Source: Kribbella sandramycini (GTDB lineage: Bacteria; Actinomycetota; Actinomycetes; Propionibacteriales; Kribbellaceae). From it: a stretch of DNA of 64,000 nucleotides. Location: NCBI RefSeq assembly GCF_013131805.1, contig NZ_JABJRC010000013.1, positions 44,513-108,512 of the forward strand, read 5' to 3'. Position 1 is the stretch's first letter, and each line of letters starts with the position of its first letter. A program made the position numbers and the translations under genes. Positions 17,333 through 26,193 of the stretch are shown in pieces. Under the pieces are notes generated by a model. It was not told the DNA's origin. It was given only the letters and a program-made list of their open reading frames with translations, and did no database searches.

Positions 17333-18213
17333 CCTTTGACCCCTGTGAGTGTGACGCCTTCGATGAAGGCCTTCTGAGCGAAGAAGAACAAGATGATCAC
17401 CGGGGCCATCACCAGCAAGGTGGCGGCCATGGTGAGGTTCCAGTTGGTGTGGTGCGCGCCCTTGAAGGATTCCAGGCCGTAGCTGAGGGTCCAGGCGGCC
17501 GGATTCTCGCTGGCGTAGATCTGCGGGCCGAAGTAGTCGTTCCAGCAGTAGAAGAACTGGAACAGCGCGACCGCCGCGATGGCCGGGCGGGCCATCGGCA
17601 GCACGATCCGGACCAGGGCCTTGAACTCGCCGCAGCCGTCGACCTTGGCGGCGTCCACGTAGTCCTTCGGGATCGTCAGCAGGAACTGGCGAAGCAGGAA
17701 GATCGAGAACGCGTCGGTGAAGGCCATCGGTATGATCAGCGGCCACAGCGTCCCGGACAGCTGCAGCTCCTTGGCCCAGAACAGGTACATCGGGACGATG
17801 ACCACCTGGGGCGGGAGCATCATCGTCGCGATCACCAGCATCAGCGCGACGTTGCGGCCGCGGAACTTGAACCGCGCCAGCGCGTAGGCCACCGGGATAC
17901 TCGACACCAGCGTGAAGGTGGTGCCGAGGACGGCGTACATCAAGGTGTTCTTCCACCAGGTCAGGAAGCCCGGGGTGTTCCAGACCGTCTTGAGGTTCTC
18001 CCAGTGCCAGGTGTCCGGCCAGAGGTCCCGGGTGAGGGCCTGCTGGTCGGACATCAGCGCGGTGAGTGCGACGAACACGAACGGGAGGACGAAGAACAGC
18101 GCGGCCGCGATGGCGAGCGAATGCACGGCGACCCAGTGCAGGAAGCGCGTCCGCCGGGCCTCACGGCCGGCCGTGCTGAGGGTGACCGGAGAGGTCAGGG
18201 TGGTGCTTGTCAT
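17329..18213 (-). CDS. Sugar ABC transporter permease, MalG type
   Basis: 294 residues with six predicted membrane helices and the EAA loop DAAKVDGCGEFKALVRIVLP near residues 190-209. The C-terminus FIEGVTLTGVKG is typical of MalG-like subunits. It works with the MalF-type permease 13 bases upstream. Its stop overlaps the TTG start of the GH4 gene. No ATPase is encoded in the operon; such importers in actinobacteria commonly share a general ATPase (MsiK) encoded elsewhere. Confidence 0.93.
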   Translation of the reverse strand: MTSTTLTSPVTLSTAGREARRTRFLHWVAVHSLAIAAALFFVLPFVFVALTALMSDQQALTRDLWPDTWHWENLKTVWNTPGFLTWWKNTLMYAVLGTTFTLVSSIPVAYALARFKFRGRNVALMLVIATMMLPPQVVIVPMYLFWAKELQLSGTLWPLIIPMAFTDAFSIFLLRQFLLTIPKDYVDAAKVDGCGEFKALVRIVLPMARPAIAAVALFQFFYCWNDYFGPQIYASENPAAWTLSYGLESFKGAHHTNWNLTMAATLLVMAPVIILFFFAQKAFIEGVTLTGVKG

Positions 18214-18226
18214 GACGAGACCCCTT

Positions 18227-19165
18227 TCAGTCGTTACCGAGGAAGCCGCTGCGGCGGCGCATCAGGATGGCGGTGAAGAGCATGGCCAGCGCGAACAGCA
18301 CGAGCGCGACCACCGAGGCGCCACCGGTGTCGAACCGCTGGAAGCCGAGGTTGTAGACGAGCTGCGGCAAGGTCAGCGTGGACTTCTCCGGGTAGCCGGG
18401 CTCGAACTGCTGGCCCGAGCCGCCGATCACGCCGCTCGCCACTTTTCCGGCCACCAAGGGTTGCGTGTAGTACTGCATGGTCGCGATCACGCCGGTGACG
18501 ACCGCGAACAGCACGATCGGCGAGATGTTCGGCAGCGTGACGAACCAGAACCGCTGCCACGCGCCGGCGCCGTCCAGCGACGCCGCCTCGTACTGCTCCA
18601 GCGGGACGTCGAGCAGCGACGCCATGAAGATCACCATCAGGTCGCCGATCCCCCACAGCGCCAGCAGCGTCAGCGCCGGCTTCGACCACGCCGGGTCGTT
18701 GAACCAGCCGGGCTGCGGGAGCCCGATCGCGCCGAGGATGTTGTTCGCCGGACCGGTGCCCGGGTTGAGCAGGAAGACGAACGACATCGTCGCCGCGACC
18801 GGCGGCGCCAGGTAAGGCAGGTAGAAGGCGGTGCGGAAGAAACCCGCACCGGTCTTCACCTTGGTGATGAGCATCCCGATCCCGAGCCCGAACACGACGC
18901 GCAGCGAGACCATCACGATCACGAGCCAGAGCGTGTTGCGCAGCGCCGGCCAGAAGAACGGGTAGTCCGAGAAGACGTAACTCCAGTTCTTCAGGCCGGT
19001 CCAGACCGGCGGCGTGAACCCGTCGTACCGCATGAAGCTGAAGTAGACGGTCGAGATCAGCGGGTAGAGGAAGAAGACGCTGACCCCGATCAGCCAGGGC
19101 GACAGGAACGCTACGGTGCGCAGCGCGTCCTGACGATGCTTGCGTCGCAGTCCGGGTGACGTCAT
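18227..19165 (-). CDS. Sugar ABC transporter permease, MalF type
   Basis: 312 residues. A basic N-terminus is followed by a first helix near 18-40 and further membrane segments; the EAA loop EAASLDGAGAWQRFWFVTLP is at about residues 209-228. ATG at 19165 overlaps the stop of the binding-protein gene (ATGA). Partner of the MalG-type subunit in a carbohydrate importer whose likely cargo is a beta-glycoside or oligosaccharide, judged by the GH4 and BadF-type genes downstream. Confidence 0.93.
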   Translation of the reverse strand: MTSPGLRRKHRQDALRTVAFLSPWLIGVSVFFLYPLISTVYFSFMRYDGFTPPVWTGLKNWSYVFSDYPFFWPALRNTLWLVIVMVSLRVVFGLGIGMLITKVKTGAGFFRTAFYLPYLAPPVAATMSFVFLLNPGTGPANNILGAIGLPQPGWFNDPAWSKPALTLLALWGIGDLMVIFMASLLDVPLEQYEAASLDGAGAWQRFWFVTLPNISPIVLFAVVTGVIATMQYYTQPLVAGKVASGVIGGSGQQFEPGYPEKSTLTLPQLVYNLGFQRFDTGGASVVALVLFALAMLFTAILMRRRSGFLGND

Positions 19166-20490
19166 CGGCTCTGGGCCAGATCCTTGTCGATCTGCTCGTC
19201 GGTCTTCTTCAGACCGGCGGCCAGGTCCGGCACCTTGCCGGCCTCGTGCTGGTAGGCGAAGCCCTGGAAGGTGAGCTGGTACGCGCCGCCGTTCGGGCTG
19301 GCCGGTGTCGTGTTGCTCTTCGGGTGCTGGGCGATGTCCAGGAAGACCTTGAAGTTCTCGTCGACCTTCAGGTTCGGCGACTTCAGCGCCTCCAGCGTCG
19401 ACGGGATGTTGCGGATGCCGTTGGAGAAGTTGACCACGGCCTCGGTGTCGGTGGTCATGTACTTGACCAGCTCCCAGGCGGCGTTCTGCTTGGTGCTCGG
19501 GGTGGCGATACCGATGATCGTGCCGGCCAGGTAGCCCTTGCCGTAGCTGTCGGCCTGGTCGTCCGGCACCGGGAACGGCGCGACGCCGATGTCGAACTTC
19601 ACGCCCGCGTCCTTGGCCATCCCGAGCCGCCACTCACCGTCGATCGACATCACCGTCTGACCGGTGTGGAACGGGTTCTTCGCGCCCCACTCGTCGCCGA
19701 AGGTGTTGCGGTACTTCTCCAGCTTGGCGTAGCCGCCGAGCGATTCGACCAGGTTCTTCTGCCACTTCAGCATGTTCGCGAACGCCGGGTCGCCGGCCAG
19801 GTTCGACTTGCCCTCGGGGGTCAGGTACGTCGGGTTCCACATCGCGGCGAAGTGACCGGTGGTCGACTCGTAGCCGTGGAAGTTCGGCATGAAGCCGAGC
19901 TGGGAGTAGGTGTCGCCCTTCTCCTTGGTCAGCTGCTTGGCGATCTTGTCGAACTCCGACAGCGTCTTCGGCGGCGCGGTGATCCCGGCGGCCTTGAACG
20001 CGTCCTTGTTGTAGTACAGGCCGTAGGCGTCGTTCAGCAGCGGCAGCGCGCAGCGCTTGCCCTCGTACTGCGTGTAGTCCTGCAGCGCCTTCGGGAACGT
20101 CTTGTCGACGTCGATCCCGGACTTGTCCAGGAACGGCTTCAGGTCCGCGAACACGTTCGAGGTGCAGAACGAGCCGACGTTGTCGGTGGTGAACGAGGAG
20201 ACGACGTCGGGGGAGTTCGGGCCGCCGGCGCGCAGCGCCTGCTTGATCTTGTCGTCGTTGATGTTGCCGACGACCTTGACCTTGATATTCGGATGCTTCG
20301 CCTCGAACGCCTTCACGTTGGCGTCGATCGCGGCGGCTTCGCTGGGTGCGCTCCAGCCGTGCCAGAAGGTGATGGTCACGGGCTTGGTGGCGTCGTCGTT
20401 GGCCTGCGGGGCCGGCGACGAACCGGTGCAGGCGGTGGCCAGGAGGGCCACCGCGGCGGTGCCGATGGCGGCGAGAGACAGGCGTTGCAT
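19162..20490 (-). CDS. Sugar-binding lipoprotein of ABC importer
   Basis: 442-residue extracellular solute-binding protein of family 1. The signal ends in a lipobox LLATAC, so the mature protein is lipid-anchored. Typical landmarks are the N-terminal TITFWHGWS, LPLLNDAYGLYYNKDAF in the centre, and GEWRLGMA with AWELVKYMT late. It captures sugar and delivers it to the two permeases encoded downstream. A 10-base gap separates it from the ROK regulator gene, consistent with a single operon led by the regulator. Confidence 0.94.
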   Translation of the reverse strand: MQRLSLAAIGTAAVALLATACTGSSPAPQANDDATKPVTITFWHGWSAPSEAAAIDANVKAFEAKHPNIKVKVVGNINDDKIKQALRAGGPNSPDVVSSFTTDNVGSFCTSNVFADLKPFLDKSGIDVDKTFPKALQDYTQYEGKRCALPLLNDAYGLYYNKDAFKAAGITAPPKTLSEFDKIAKQLTKEKGDTYSQLGFMPNFHGYESTTGHFAAMWNPTYLTPEGKSNLAGDPAFANMLKWQKNLVESLGGYAKLEKYRNTFGDEWGAKNPFHTGQTVMSIDGEWRLGMAKDAGVKFDIGVAPFPVPDDQADSYGKGYLAGTIIGIATPSTKQNAAWELVKYMTTDTEAVVNFSNGIRNIPSTLEALKSPNLKVDENFKVFLDIAQHPKSNTTPASPNGGAYQLTFQGFAYQHEAGKVPDLAAGLKKTDEQIDKDLAQSR

Positions 20491-20500
20491 CCGTTGACTC

Positions 20501-21688
20501 CTAGGGGATGGGTGGACTTGCGGTGTCGAAGACTTCGTCGCGGGTGGTGCTCAGGGCGGACTGCAGTGCACCCGACAGAACTGGGTCCGTGTGGATCGCG
20601 GTCATCAGCAACCGCGGCCGGGGGACGGCGAGACCGGCCAGCTCGTCCTGGACCAGGCCGCGCAGGCGCTCGCCACCGGCGGTGATCACACCGCCGGCGA
20701 GCACGATCAGCTCCGGGTCGACGACCGCGACGATCGCGGCCAGACCGACGGCGAGCCGATGGGCGAACTCGTTCAGGACGGCGTCGCCGGCGTCCTGACC
20801 ATGTAGTGCGGCGGCGATCGCCGCCTCCGGCGTCCGGGCCTTGAGGCCGTGCGACCGGGCCAGGTTCAGGACCGGTTCGCCACCGGCCAGCTCCTGGAAA
20901 CCTCCCGCGTTGTTGCGGCCGACGTTGCGCACCAGCGGCGTCCCGGGCAGCGGCATGAACGCGACCTCGCCGGCGCCGCCGGTCGCGCCGCGGTGCAGCC
21001 GGCCGTTCACGACGATCGCGGCGCCGATACCTTCCTCGCCCCATAGCAGCACGAAATTGTCGCTGTCCTGGGCATGGCCGATCTGGCGCTCGGCGACGGC
21101 GGCCATGTTGACGTCGTTGTCGACCTCGAGCGGCGCCTCGATCGCGGAGGCCAGCTCGTCGAGCAGGTGCGGCGCGTGCCAGCCGGGCAGGTGGGTCGCG
21201 TACCGCAGGCGGCCGGTCGTCGGGTCGAAACCACCGGGGGTGCCGATCGCGACCCGGTGCAGCCGCGCCCGGTTCAGGCCGGCCTCGCCGGCGGCGCCGT
21301 CGAGGGCTTTGATGACCCGCTCGACGGTGCCCTTGGCGCTGCGGCCCGGCGTGGGCAGCTCGTAGCGGCCGACGACCTTGCCGGTGATGTCGGCGATCGC
21401 GGACCGGATCCGGGCCGGGGTGACGTCGAGACCGGCGACGTACGCGATCCCGCCGTTGATCTCGTAGAGCTGGGCGTTCGGGCCGGGCCGGCCGGCTGTG
21501 GTGCCGCTGGCGCGGACCAGGTTGGCGGCCTCGAGGCGCGCCAGCAGCTGGGAGGCCGTCGGCTTGGACAGGCCGGTCAGGTGTCCCAGCGTGGTGCGGG
21601 ACAGCGGGCCTTGCGAGAGCAGCAGGTCCAGGGCGGCCCGGTCGTTCATCGCGCGGAGCAGCCGGGGTGTTCCAGGTGTTGTCGCCAT
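20501..21688 (-). CDS. ROK-family transcriptional regulator
   Basis: 395 residues: an N-terminal winged helix (LSRTTLGHLTGLSKPTASQL, about 29-48) joined to a sugar-kinase-like ROK domain. The ROK signature HRGATGGAGEVAFMP is present, but the cysteine zinc cluster of ROK kinases and NagC (C-x-C-G-x-x-G-C-x-E) is absent, as is common in actinobacterial ROK repressors. First gene of the operon with the binding protein, permeases, GH4 enzyme and kinase. A perfect palindrome 73 bases upstream is its probable operator. Confidence 0.92.
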   Translation of the reverse strand: MATTPGTPRLLRAMNDRAALDLLLSQGPLSRTTLGHLTGLSKPTASQLLARLEAANLVRASGTTAGRPGPNAQLYEINGGIAYVAGLDVTPARIRSAIADITGKVVGRYELPTPGRSAKGTVERVIKALDGAAGEAGLNRARLHRVAIGTPGGFDPTTGRLRYATHLPGWHAPHLLDELASAIEAPLEVDNDVNMAAVAERQIGHAQDSDNFVLLWGEEGIGAAIVVNGRLHRGATGGAGEVAFMPLPGTPLVRNVGRNNAGGFQELAGGEPVLNLARSHGLKARTPEAAIAAALHGQDAGDAVLNEFAHRLAVGLAAIVAVVDPELIVLAGGVITAGGERLRGLVQDELAGLAVPRPRLLMTAIHTDPVLSGALQSALSTTRDEVFDTASPPIP

Positions 21689-21760
21689 GGGATAACCCTG
21701 CCTCCCCTCGCGGTTCTCGTGGCGTCGGCTCGCTGCGTAAGACGCAATCGAGTCAACTGT

Positions 21761-21775
21761 TAGGAAACTTTCCTA
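21761..21775. promoter_or_regulatory. Palindrome TAGGAAA-C-TTTCCTA, probable ROK operator
   Basis: Perfect 7-bp arms around one central base, in the 155-base gap between the divergent ROK operon and ABC-exporter genes. Its place upstream of a ROK repressor gene and its A/T-rich arms support an operator. It is closer to the ROK start (73 bases) than to the exporter start (69 bases from the end) by little, so it may control both. Confidence 0.65.
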
Positions 21776-21828
21776 TTACCGCGAGACCGTACGGTGCTCG
21801 ATCCCAGGTGTCAATCACTGACAATCAG

Positions 21829-21842
21829 TTAGGGTTACCTAA
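21829..21842. promoter_or_regulatory. Inverted repeat TTAGG-GTTA-CCTAA before the exporter start
   Basis: Perfect 5-bp arms with a 4-base spacer end one base before the exporter ATG and include its AGGG ribosome site, so a bound protein would block initiation. It resembles half of an iron-box palindrome, but the spacing is wrong for DtxR/IdeR. No regulator gene adjoins the exporter. Confidence 0.4.
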
Positions 21843-21843
21843 T

Positions 21844-23499
21844 ATGTCGACAGGAGAGTTGCTGAGGCGGGCGATCCGGCGGCACCGGGGGCGGATGACG
21901 GTCGGAATCCTGCTGACAGCGCTGCATCAGGCCACCGAGGCCGCGGTGCCGGTGACGATCGGCATCTTCGTGGACCAGGCCGTCGCGAGCGGAGAGCTGA
22001 TGCCGCTGGTGTGGTGCGTGGTGATGCTGTTCGCGTTGTTCGCCGTGCTGTCGAACGCCTGGAAGCTGGGGGCGCGGCAGATCGTGCGGGCGATCGAGTT
22101 CGAGACGCACGAGCTGCGGCTGGAGATCGCGCAGCGGGTCCTCGACCCGCGCGGGCAGCGGACCGGGCTGCGATCCGGTGAGCTCTTGTCGATCGCGACG
22201 TCCGATGCGGAGAAGGCCGCTCTGGTGATGCGGGCGCTATCGCTCGGCTGTGCCGCGGGGACGGCGTTGCTGGTCTCGTCGGTCTCCCTGTTGCTGGTCG
22301 ACGTCCCGCTCGGCATCGGCGTGCTCATCGGCGTACCGCTGGTGGTGCTGGGGATTCAGGGCTTGTCGCCGCTGCTGACTCGGCGTACGTCGACGCAGCA
22401 GGAGGCGGTCGCGCAGACGACAGCGCTGGCGACTGACCTGGTTGGCGGCCTGCGCACGTTGCGGGGGATCGGTGCGCAGCACAACGCGGCAGCGCGGTAC
22501 CGGCGGTCCAGTCAGGACACTCTGCGCGCCACTCTGCGGGCTGTGTCCACAGCTGGTCTGCAGGACGGCGTGAGCATCGCGCTGAGCGGTTTGCTGCTCG
22601 CTGCGGTGGCTGGCGTCGCTGGTTGGTTCGCGCTGAATGGGCGGATCAGCATTGGTGAGTTGATCACTGTGGTCGGGCTGGCGCAGTTCATCGCCGAGCC
22701 GGTCGGCACGCTCGGATATGCCAGCCAGGTGCTTGCGGGGTCCCGCGCGTCCGCCGGCCGCCTCGCTTCGGTGCTGTCCTCACCTCCGCTGGTCGAGTCC
22801 GGTACGACGACTGTCGTCGACCCGGCGCAGCCGTTGCTCCAGCTGGATGGCGTGTCCTACAAGACGTTGGCGGACGTCGACCTGACGTTGCGGCCCGGTG
22901 AGTCGGTTGGCGTCCTCTGTTACGACCCACGGGACGCGGACGCGTTGCTGACCGTCGTGGCTGGTCGAGCGCTGGAGTACTCCGGTGCGGTTCGTGTTGG
23001 CGGTACGGCGATTGACGAGCTGGACATCGACGTACTGCGGAACACCGTGCTGCTGGAGCGACACGAGACCGACCTGTTCGAGGGGACGCTGCGGACCAAC
23101 CTGCTGGTCGAGTCGCCGTCGCTGGAGCGGGTCATGACGGCCGCTGGTGCTGCCGATCTGATCGAGGAGCTGGACCGGCCGTTGGCCGACCGTGGGCAGG
23201 CCTTGTCTGGTGGGCAACGCCAGCGCCTCGGTCTTGCCCGCGCGCTGCTCGCCGAACCGCCGCTGCTGGTCCTACACGACCCCAGTACGGCGGTCGATGC
23301 CGTCACTGAGGAGCTGCTCGCGGAAGGGCTGGCTGAAGTCCGCTCTGGGCTGACGACGCTCGTACTGACGAGCAGCCCGGCTCTGCTCGGGAAGATGGAC
23401 CGGGTGGTCGTGTTGGCCGACGGTGCGGTGGTGACCGAGGGCGCGCACGCTGAGCTCGCTGAGACGGATGCGACGTACCAGGAAGCGGTGCTCCGATGA
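21844..23499 (+). CDS. ABC exporter half-transporter with degenerate nucleotide-binding motifs
   Basis: 551 residues: six membrane helices (about 1-310) fused to an ATP-binding domain. The Walker A region is replaced by VGVLCYDPRDADALLTVVAG (about 355-374), with no Gly-Lys-Ser/Thr. Walker B is VLHDPST instead of VLDEPT. In contrast the signature LSGGQRQRLGLARALL (about 455-470) is intact. It therefore cannot hydrolyse ATP itself but can complete the active site of its partner, encoded immediately downstream with an ATGA overlap. The cargo is unknown. AGGG lies 9 bases before the ATG at 21844. Confidence 0.92.
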   Translation: MSTGELLRRAIRRHRGRMTVGILLTALHQATEAAVPVTIGIFVDQAVASGELMPLVWCVVMLFALFAVLSNAWKLGARQIVRAIEFETHELRLEIAQRVLDPRGQRTGLRSGELLSIATSDAEKAALVMRALSLGCAAGTALLVSSVSLLLVDVPLGIGVLIGVPLVVLGIQGLSPLLTRRTSTQQEAVAQTTALATDLVGGLRTLRGIGAQHNAAARYRRSSQDTLRATLRAVSTAGLQDGVSIALSGLLLAAVAGVAGWFALNGRISIGELITVVGLAQFIAEPVGTLGYASQVLAGSRASAGRLASVLSSPPLVESGTTTVVDPAQPLLQLDGVSYKTLADVDLTLRPGESVGVLCYDPRDADALLTVVAGRALEYSGAVRVGGTAIDELDIDVLRNTVLLERHETDLFEGTLRTNLLVESPSLERVMTAAGAADLIEELDRPLADRGQALSGGQRQRLGLARALLAEPPLLVLHDPSTAVDAVTEELLAEGLAEVRSGLTTLVLTSSPALLGKMDRVVVLADGAVVTEGAHAELAETDATYQEAVLR

Positions 23500-25280
23500 A
23501 TCTGTTGCCGATTGCCGGCCCGCGGGCCACGTGGTCGCTGCTGTGGAGCGAGATCCGCAAGCTGCCGGTTCTGTCGATTGTTGCGGCGATCGTGATTACT
23601 GGCGGCAGTGCGGCCGGCCTGGTCGCGCCGTGGGCGCTGGGCGTTCTCGTCGACGACATCTCTGGTGGTGCCGATCGGTCCGCGATCGTCCAGGTGGTGC
23701 TGCTGATCGGCGGTGCTGCATTGCTGACCGGTCTGCTGACTGCGCTTGGCGTCCTGCTCGTTGCGCGAGTGGGGGAGACGGTTCTCGCGCGCATCCGGGA
23801 GAAGGTGCTCGACCGCGTTCTGCAGTTGCCGGCACCGGTGCTCGACAAGGTGCGCACAGGTGACCTGCTGTCCCGTGTTGGTGACGACGTGGCCACTGTG
23901 GCATCCGCGCTGACTGATGTCGGGCCGATGCTCCTCGGTGCCGCGCTAACCATCATTCTGACGGTCGGTGGGCTGTTTGCCCTCGACTGGCGGCTTGGTC
24001 TGGCTGGTCTGCTCGCGGTGCCGATGTATATCTGGGCTCTGCGTTGGTATCTGCCGCGTTCAGCGCCGTTCTACAGCCAGGAGCGCGTCGCGATGGGCGA
24101 GCGGTCCGAGGCGATCATCGCGTCACTGCGCGGCAGTGCGACCGTTCGCGCGTACCAGCTGGAGGACGTGCAGCTGGCGAAGATCGATGCCACCTCCGCG
24201 AACGCCCGTGATCTGTCGATCCGCGTGTTCCGCTACTTCAGCTTCTTCACCTCGCGGATCAACCACGCCGAGTTCACCGGGCTGGCAGGCATCTTGGTCG
24301 CGGGCTTCTTCCTGGTTCGGGCGGATGCGGTGACGATCGGTGCGGTGACGGCCGCGGCGCTGTACTTCCACCGGTTGTTCAACCCGATCGGCGCCGTCCT
24401 GATGCTGTTCGACGAGGTGCAGACGGCTGCCGCCGGTATGGCCCGGCTGGCTGGTGTGCTGGAGATGGAGCAGATCACGGCGCCGCCACCCGGGGCTGGG
24501 CCGGCCGATGCGTCGATCGAGTTGGTGGGGATCGGGCACGCGTACGACGGGCCGCTCGTCGTTGATGGGGTATCGCTACGGCTGGAGCCGGGTGAGCGGG
24601 TTGCGCTCGTCGGGGCCAGCGGCGCTGGGAAGACCACGCTGGCGGCGCTGGCGGCCGGCGTACTGACTCCGACTGCCGGCGTGGTGAAGCTGGGTGGTGT
24701 GGACGTGCAGGCGCTTGGTGAGGACCGGACGCGTGCACAGGTTGCTCTGCTGAGCCAGGAGGTTCACGTCTTCTCTGGGACGCTGGCGGAGGACGTCCGG
24801 CTGGCACGGCCCGAAGCGACTGACGCTGCGATCGAAGCGGCGCTGGAAACCGTCGGTGCGCTGGCCTGGGTACGGGCGCTTCCGGATGGGCTGGAGACCG
24901 TTGTCGGTGAAGAAGGGCATCAGCTGACGGGTGCACAGTCGCAGCAGCTCGCGTTTGCGCGTCTGGTACTGGCTGACCCGCCAGTCGCCGTACTCGATGA
25001 GGCGACCGCGGAGGCCGGCAGCGCCGGCGCGCGTGAGCTTGAACGCGCCAGCGTGGCCGCAACCGCTGGGCGGACGACGCTGATCGTCGCGCACCGACTC
25101 ACCCAGGCAGAGCAGGCAGACCGGATCGTCGTCCTCGACCACGGTCGAGTGGTTGAGACCGGAACTCACACGGCTCTGCTGGCCAGCGGCGGCCGCTATG
25201 CCCAGTTGTGGCACAGCTGGACGGGCTTCAAGCCTGGTGAGCCAGGAGGGCGAACGACACCAGCCAATGCGTCGACATGA
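23496..25280 (+). CDS. ABC exporter half-transporter with intact Walker motifs
   Basis: 594 residues: six membrane helices followed by a nucleotide-binding domain. Walker A GASGAGKT (about 373-380), Walker B VLDEAT (about 498-503) and the switch His in IVAHRL (about 531-536) are intact, but the signature reads LTGAQSQQL instead of LSGGQ and the D-loop is altered. Combined with the upstream protein this yields one consensus and one dead ATP site, the arrangement of asymmetric heterodimeric exporters. The 3' end overlaps the convergent DUF2891 gene by 53 bases. The cargo may be a peptide, lipid or drug. Confidence 0.93.
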   Translation: MNLLPIAGPRATWSLLWSEIRKLPVLSIVAAIVITGGSAAGLVAPWALGVLVDDISGGADRSAIVQVVLLIGGAALLTGLLTALGVLLVARVGETVLARIREKVLDRVLQLPAPVLDKVRTGDLLSRVGDDVATVASALTDVGPMLLGAALTIILTVGGLFALDWRLGLAGLLAVPMYIWALRWYLPRSAPFYSQERVAMGERSEAIIASLRGSATVRAYQLEDVQLAKIDATSANARDLSIRVFRYFSFFTSRINHAEFTGLAGILVAGFFLVRADAVTIGAVTAAALYFHRLFNPIGAVLMLFDEVQTAAAGMARLAGVLEMEQITAPPPGAGPADASIELVGIGHAYDGPLVVDGVSLRLEPGERVALVGASGAGKTTLAALAAGVLTPTAGVVKLGGVDVQALGEDRTRAQVALLSQEVHVFSGTLAEDVRLARPEATDAAIEAALETVGALAWVRALPDGLETVVGEEGHQLTGAQSQQLAFARLVLADPPVAVLDEATAEAGSAGARELERASVAATAGRTTLIVAHRLTQAEQADRIVVLDHGRVVETGTHTALLASGGRYAQLWHSWTGFKPGEPGGRTTPANAST

Positions 25281-26184
25281 AGTCGCCTTCGGTGACAGTT
25301 GGCAGCACGGGCTCGATCTGACGGTCGGCGCCGGCGCGCAGGATGTCGGCGACGTCCGGAAGGCTCGGTGCGAGCGTGCGGAGCTGCCAGGCGCGGGATA
25401 GCGCCAGACCGGACAGGTGGGCGAGCTGCCCGTCGCCGGAGTCATCGGTGACCGGAAGCTCCAGTAAATGCTGGTGATTCGTGCTGCCCAGGCCGGGGAG
25501 AAAGGCGGGCAACCAGTCGGCGAACTGCTCTGGGCTGAGGACACGTCGCATCAGCTCGGCTTCCGACAGCGCCGGCGACAGGAAGTCGGTGCCGGACGGT
25601 TCGAAGCGCGTGTCGTACGCCGAGTCCCGGCCGAACCAATCGAGCGCACGGGCCCGGACTGCGTCCACCACATCGCTACGGCCGAGTTCGGCGTACGCCT
25701 CGATCAGTAGGGAGAGGGCGAAGGCTGAGTTGAGGTGAGCGCCGTGCCGGACCGGGTACGCCTGGCGAGGCAGCCAGTCCAGCACCAGATCGGCGATCAC
25801 ATCACCGAGTGGCTTCAACGGCCAGCGGTCGTGGCCGGCCGCGACCAGCATCGCCGCCCACGCCCAGCCGTACGGACGCTCGTACGACGGGCGGTCGCGC
25901 AGGTACGCCGCCTCGGTCGCGATCGCCTCTGGTGTCAGCCGCTCGTTGAGCAGTTCGAGCGGCCGAGGGCCGACCTGGTCCGGCGCCAAGGTCAGCAACC
26001 GGACCAGCGACCACTGCATGTGCGCGCTGGAGTGCCAGTCGTAGGACCCGTGGAACGCGGGGTGCAGGCGCTCCGGGGTCACATCGACGTCATCTGGTCC
26101 TTTCGAGGCGTGCGCGGCGCCGTACGGGTATGGCGTCTCGAGGACCTCGCAGGCGATGGCGGACCAGCTGGCGGCGTACTCCAT
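25228..26184 (-). CDS. DUF2891 protein
   Basis: 318-residue soluble protein. Signature segments are HPAFHGSYDWHSSAH (about 42-56), RPYGWAWAAML, HLNSAFALSLLIEAY and FEPSGTDFLSPALSEAELM, all rich in His, Asp and aromatic residues, suggesting an all-helical, possibly sugar- or metal-binding fold. It is encoded 9 bases after the DUF979 gene and so belongs to the same operon. The enzymatic role is unknown. Its last 53 bases are antisense to the ABC exporter gene. Confidence 0.88.
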   Translation of the reverse strand: MEYAASWSAIACEVLETPYPYGAAHASKGPDDVDVTPERLHPAFHGSYDWHSSAHMQWSLVRLLTLAPDQVGPRPLELLNERLTPEAIATEAAYLRDRPSYERPYGWAWAAMLVAAGHDRWPLKPLGDVIADLVLDWLPRQAYPVRHGAHLNSAFALSLLIEAYAELGRSDVVDAVRARALDWFGRDSAYDTRFEPSGTDFLSPALSEAELMRRVLSPEQFADWLPAFLPGLGSTNHQHLLELPVTDDSGDGQLAHLSGLALSRAWQLRTLAPSLPDVADILRAGADRQIEPVLPTVTEGDFMSTHWLVSFALLAHQA

Positions 26185-26193
26185 CAGGGCTCC

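Noticed and set aside
21829..21842. DtxR/IdeR-type iron box before the exporter
   Set aside because: Arms TTAGG and CCTAA match, but the spacing is 4 bases instead of the 9 of the 19-bp consensus; kept only as a generic inverted repeat.
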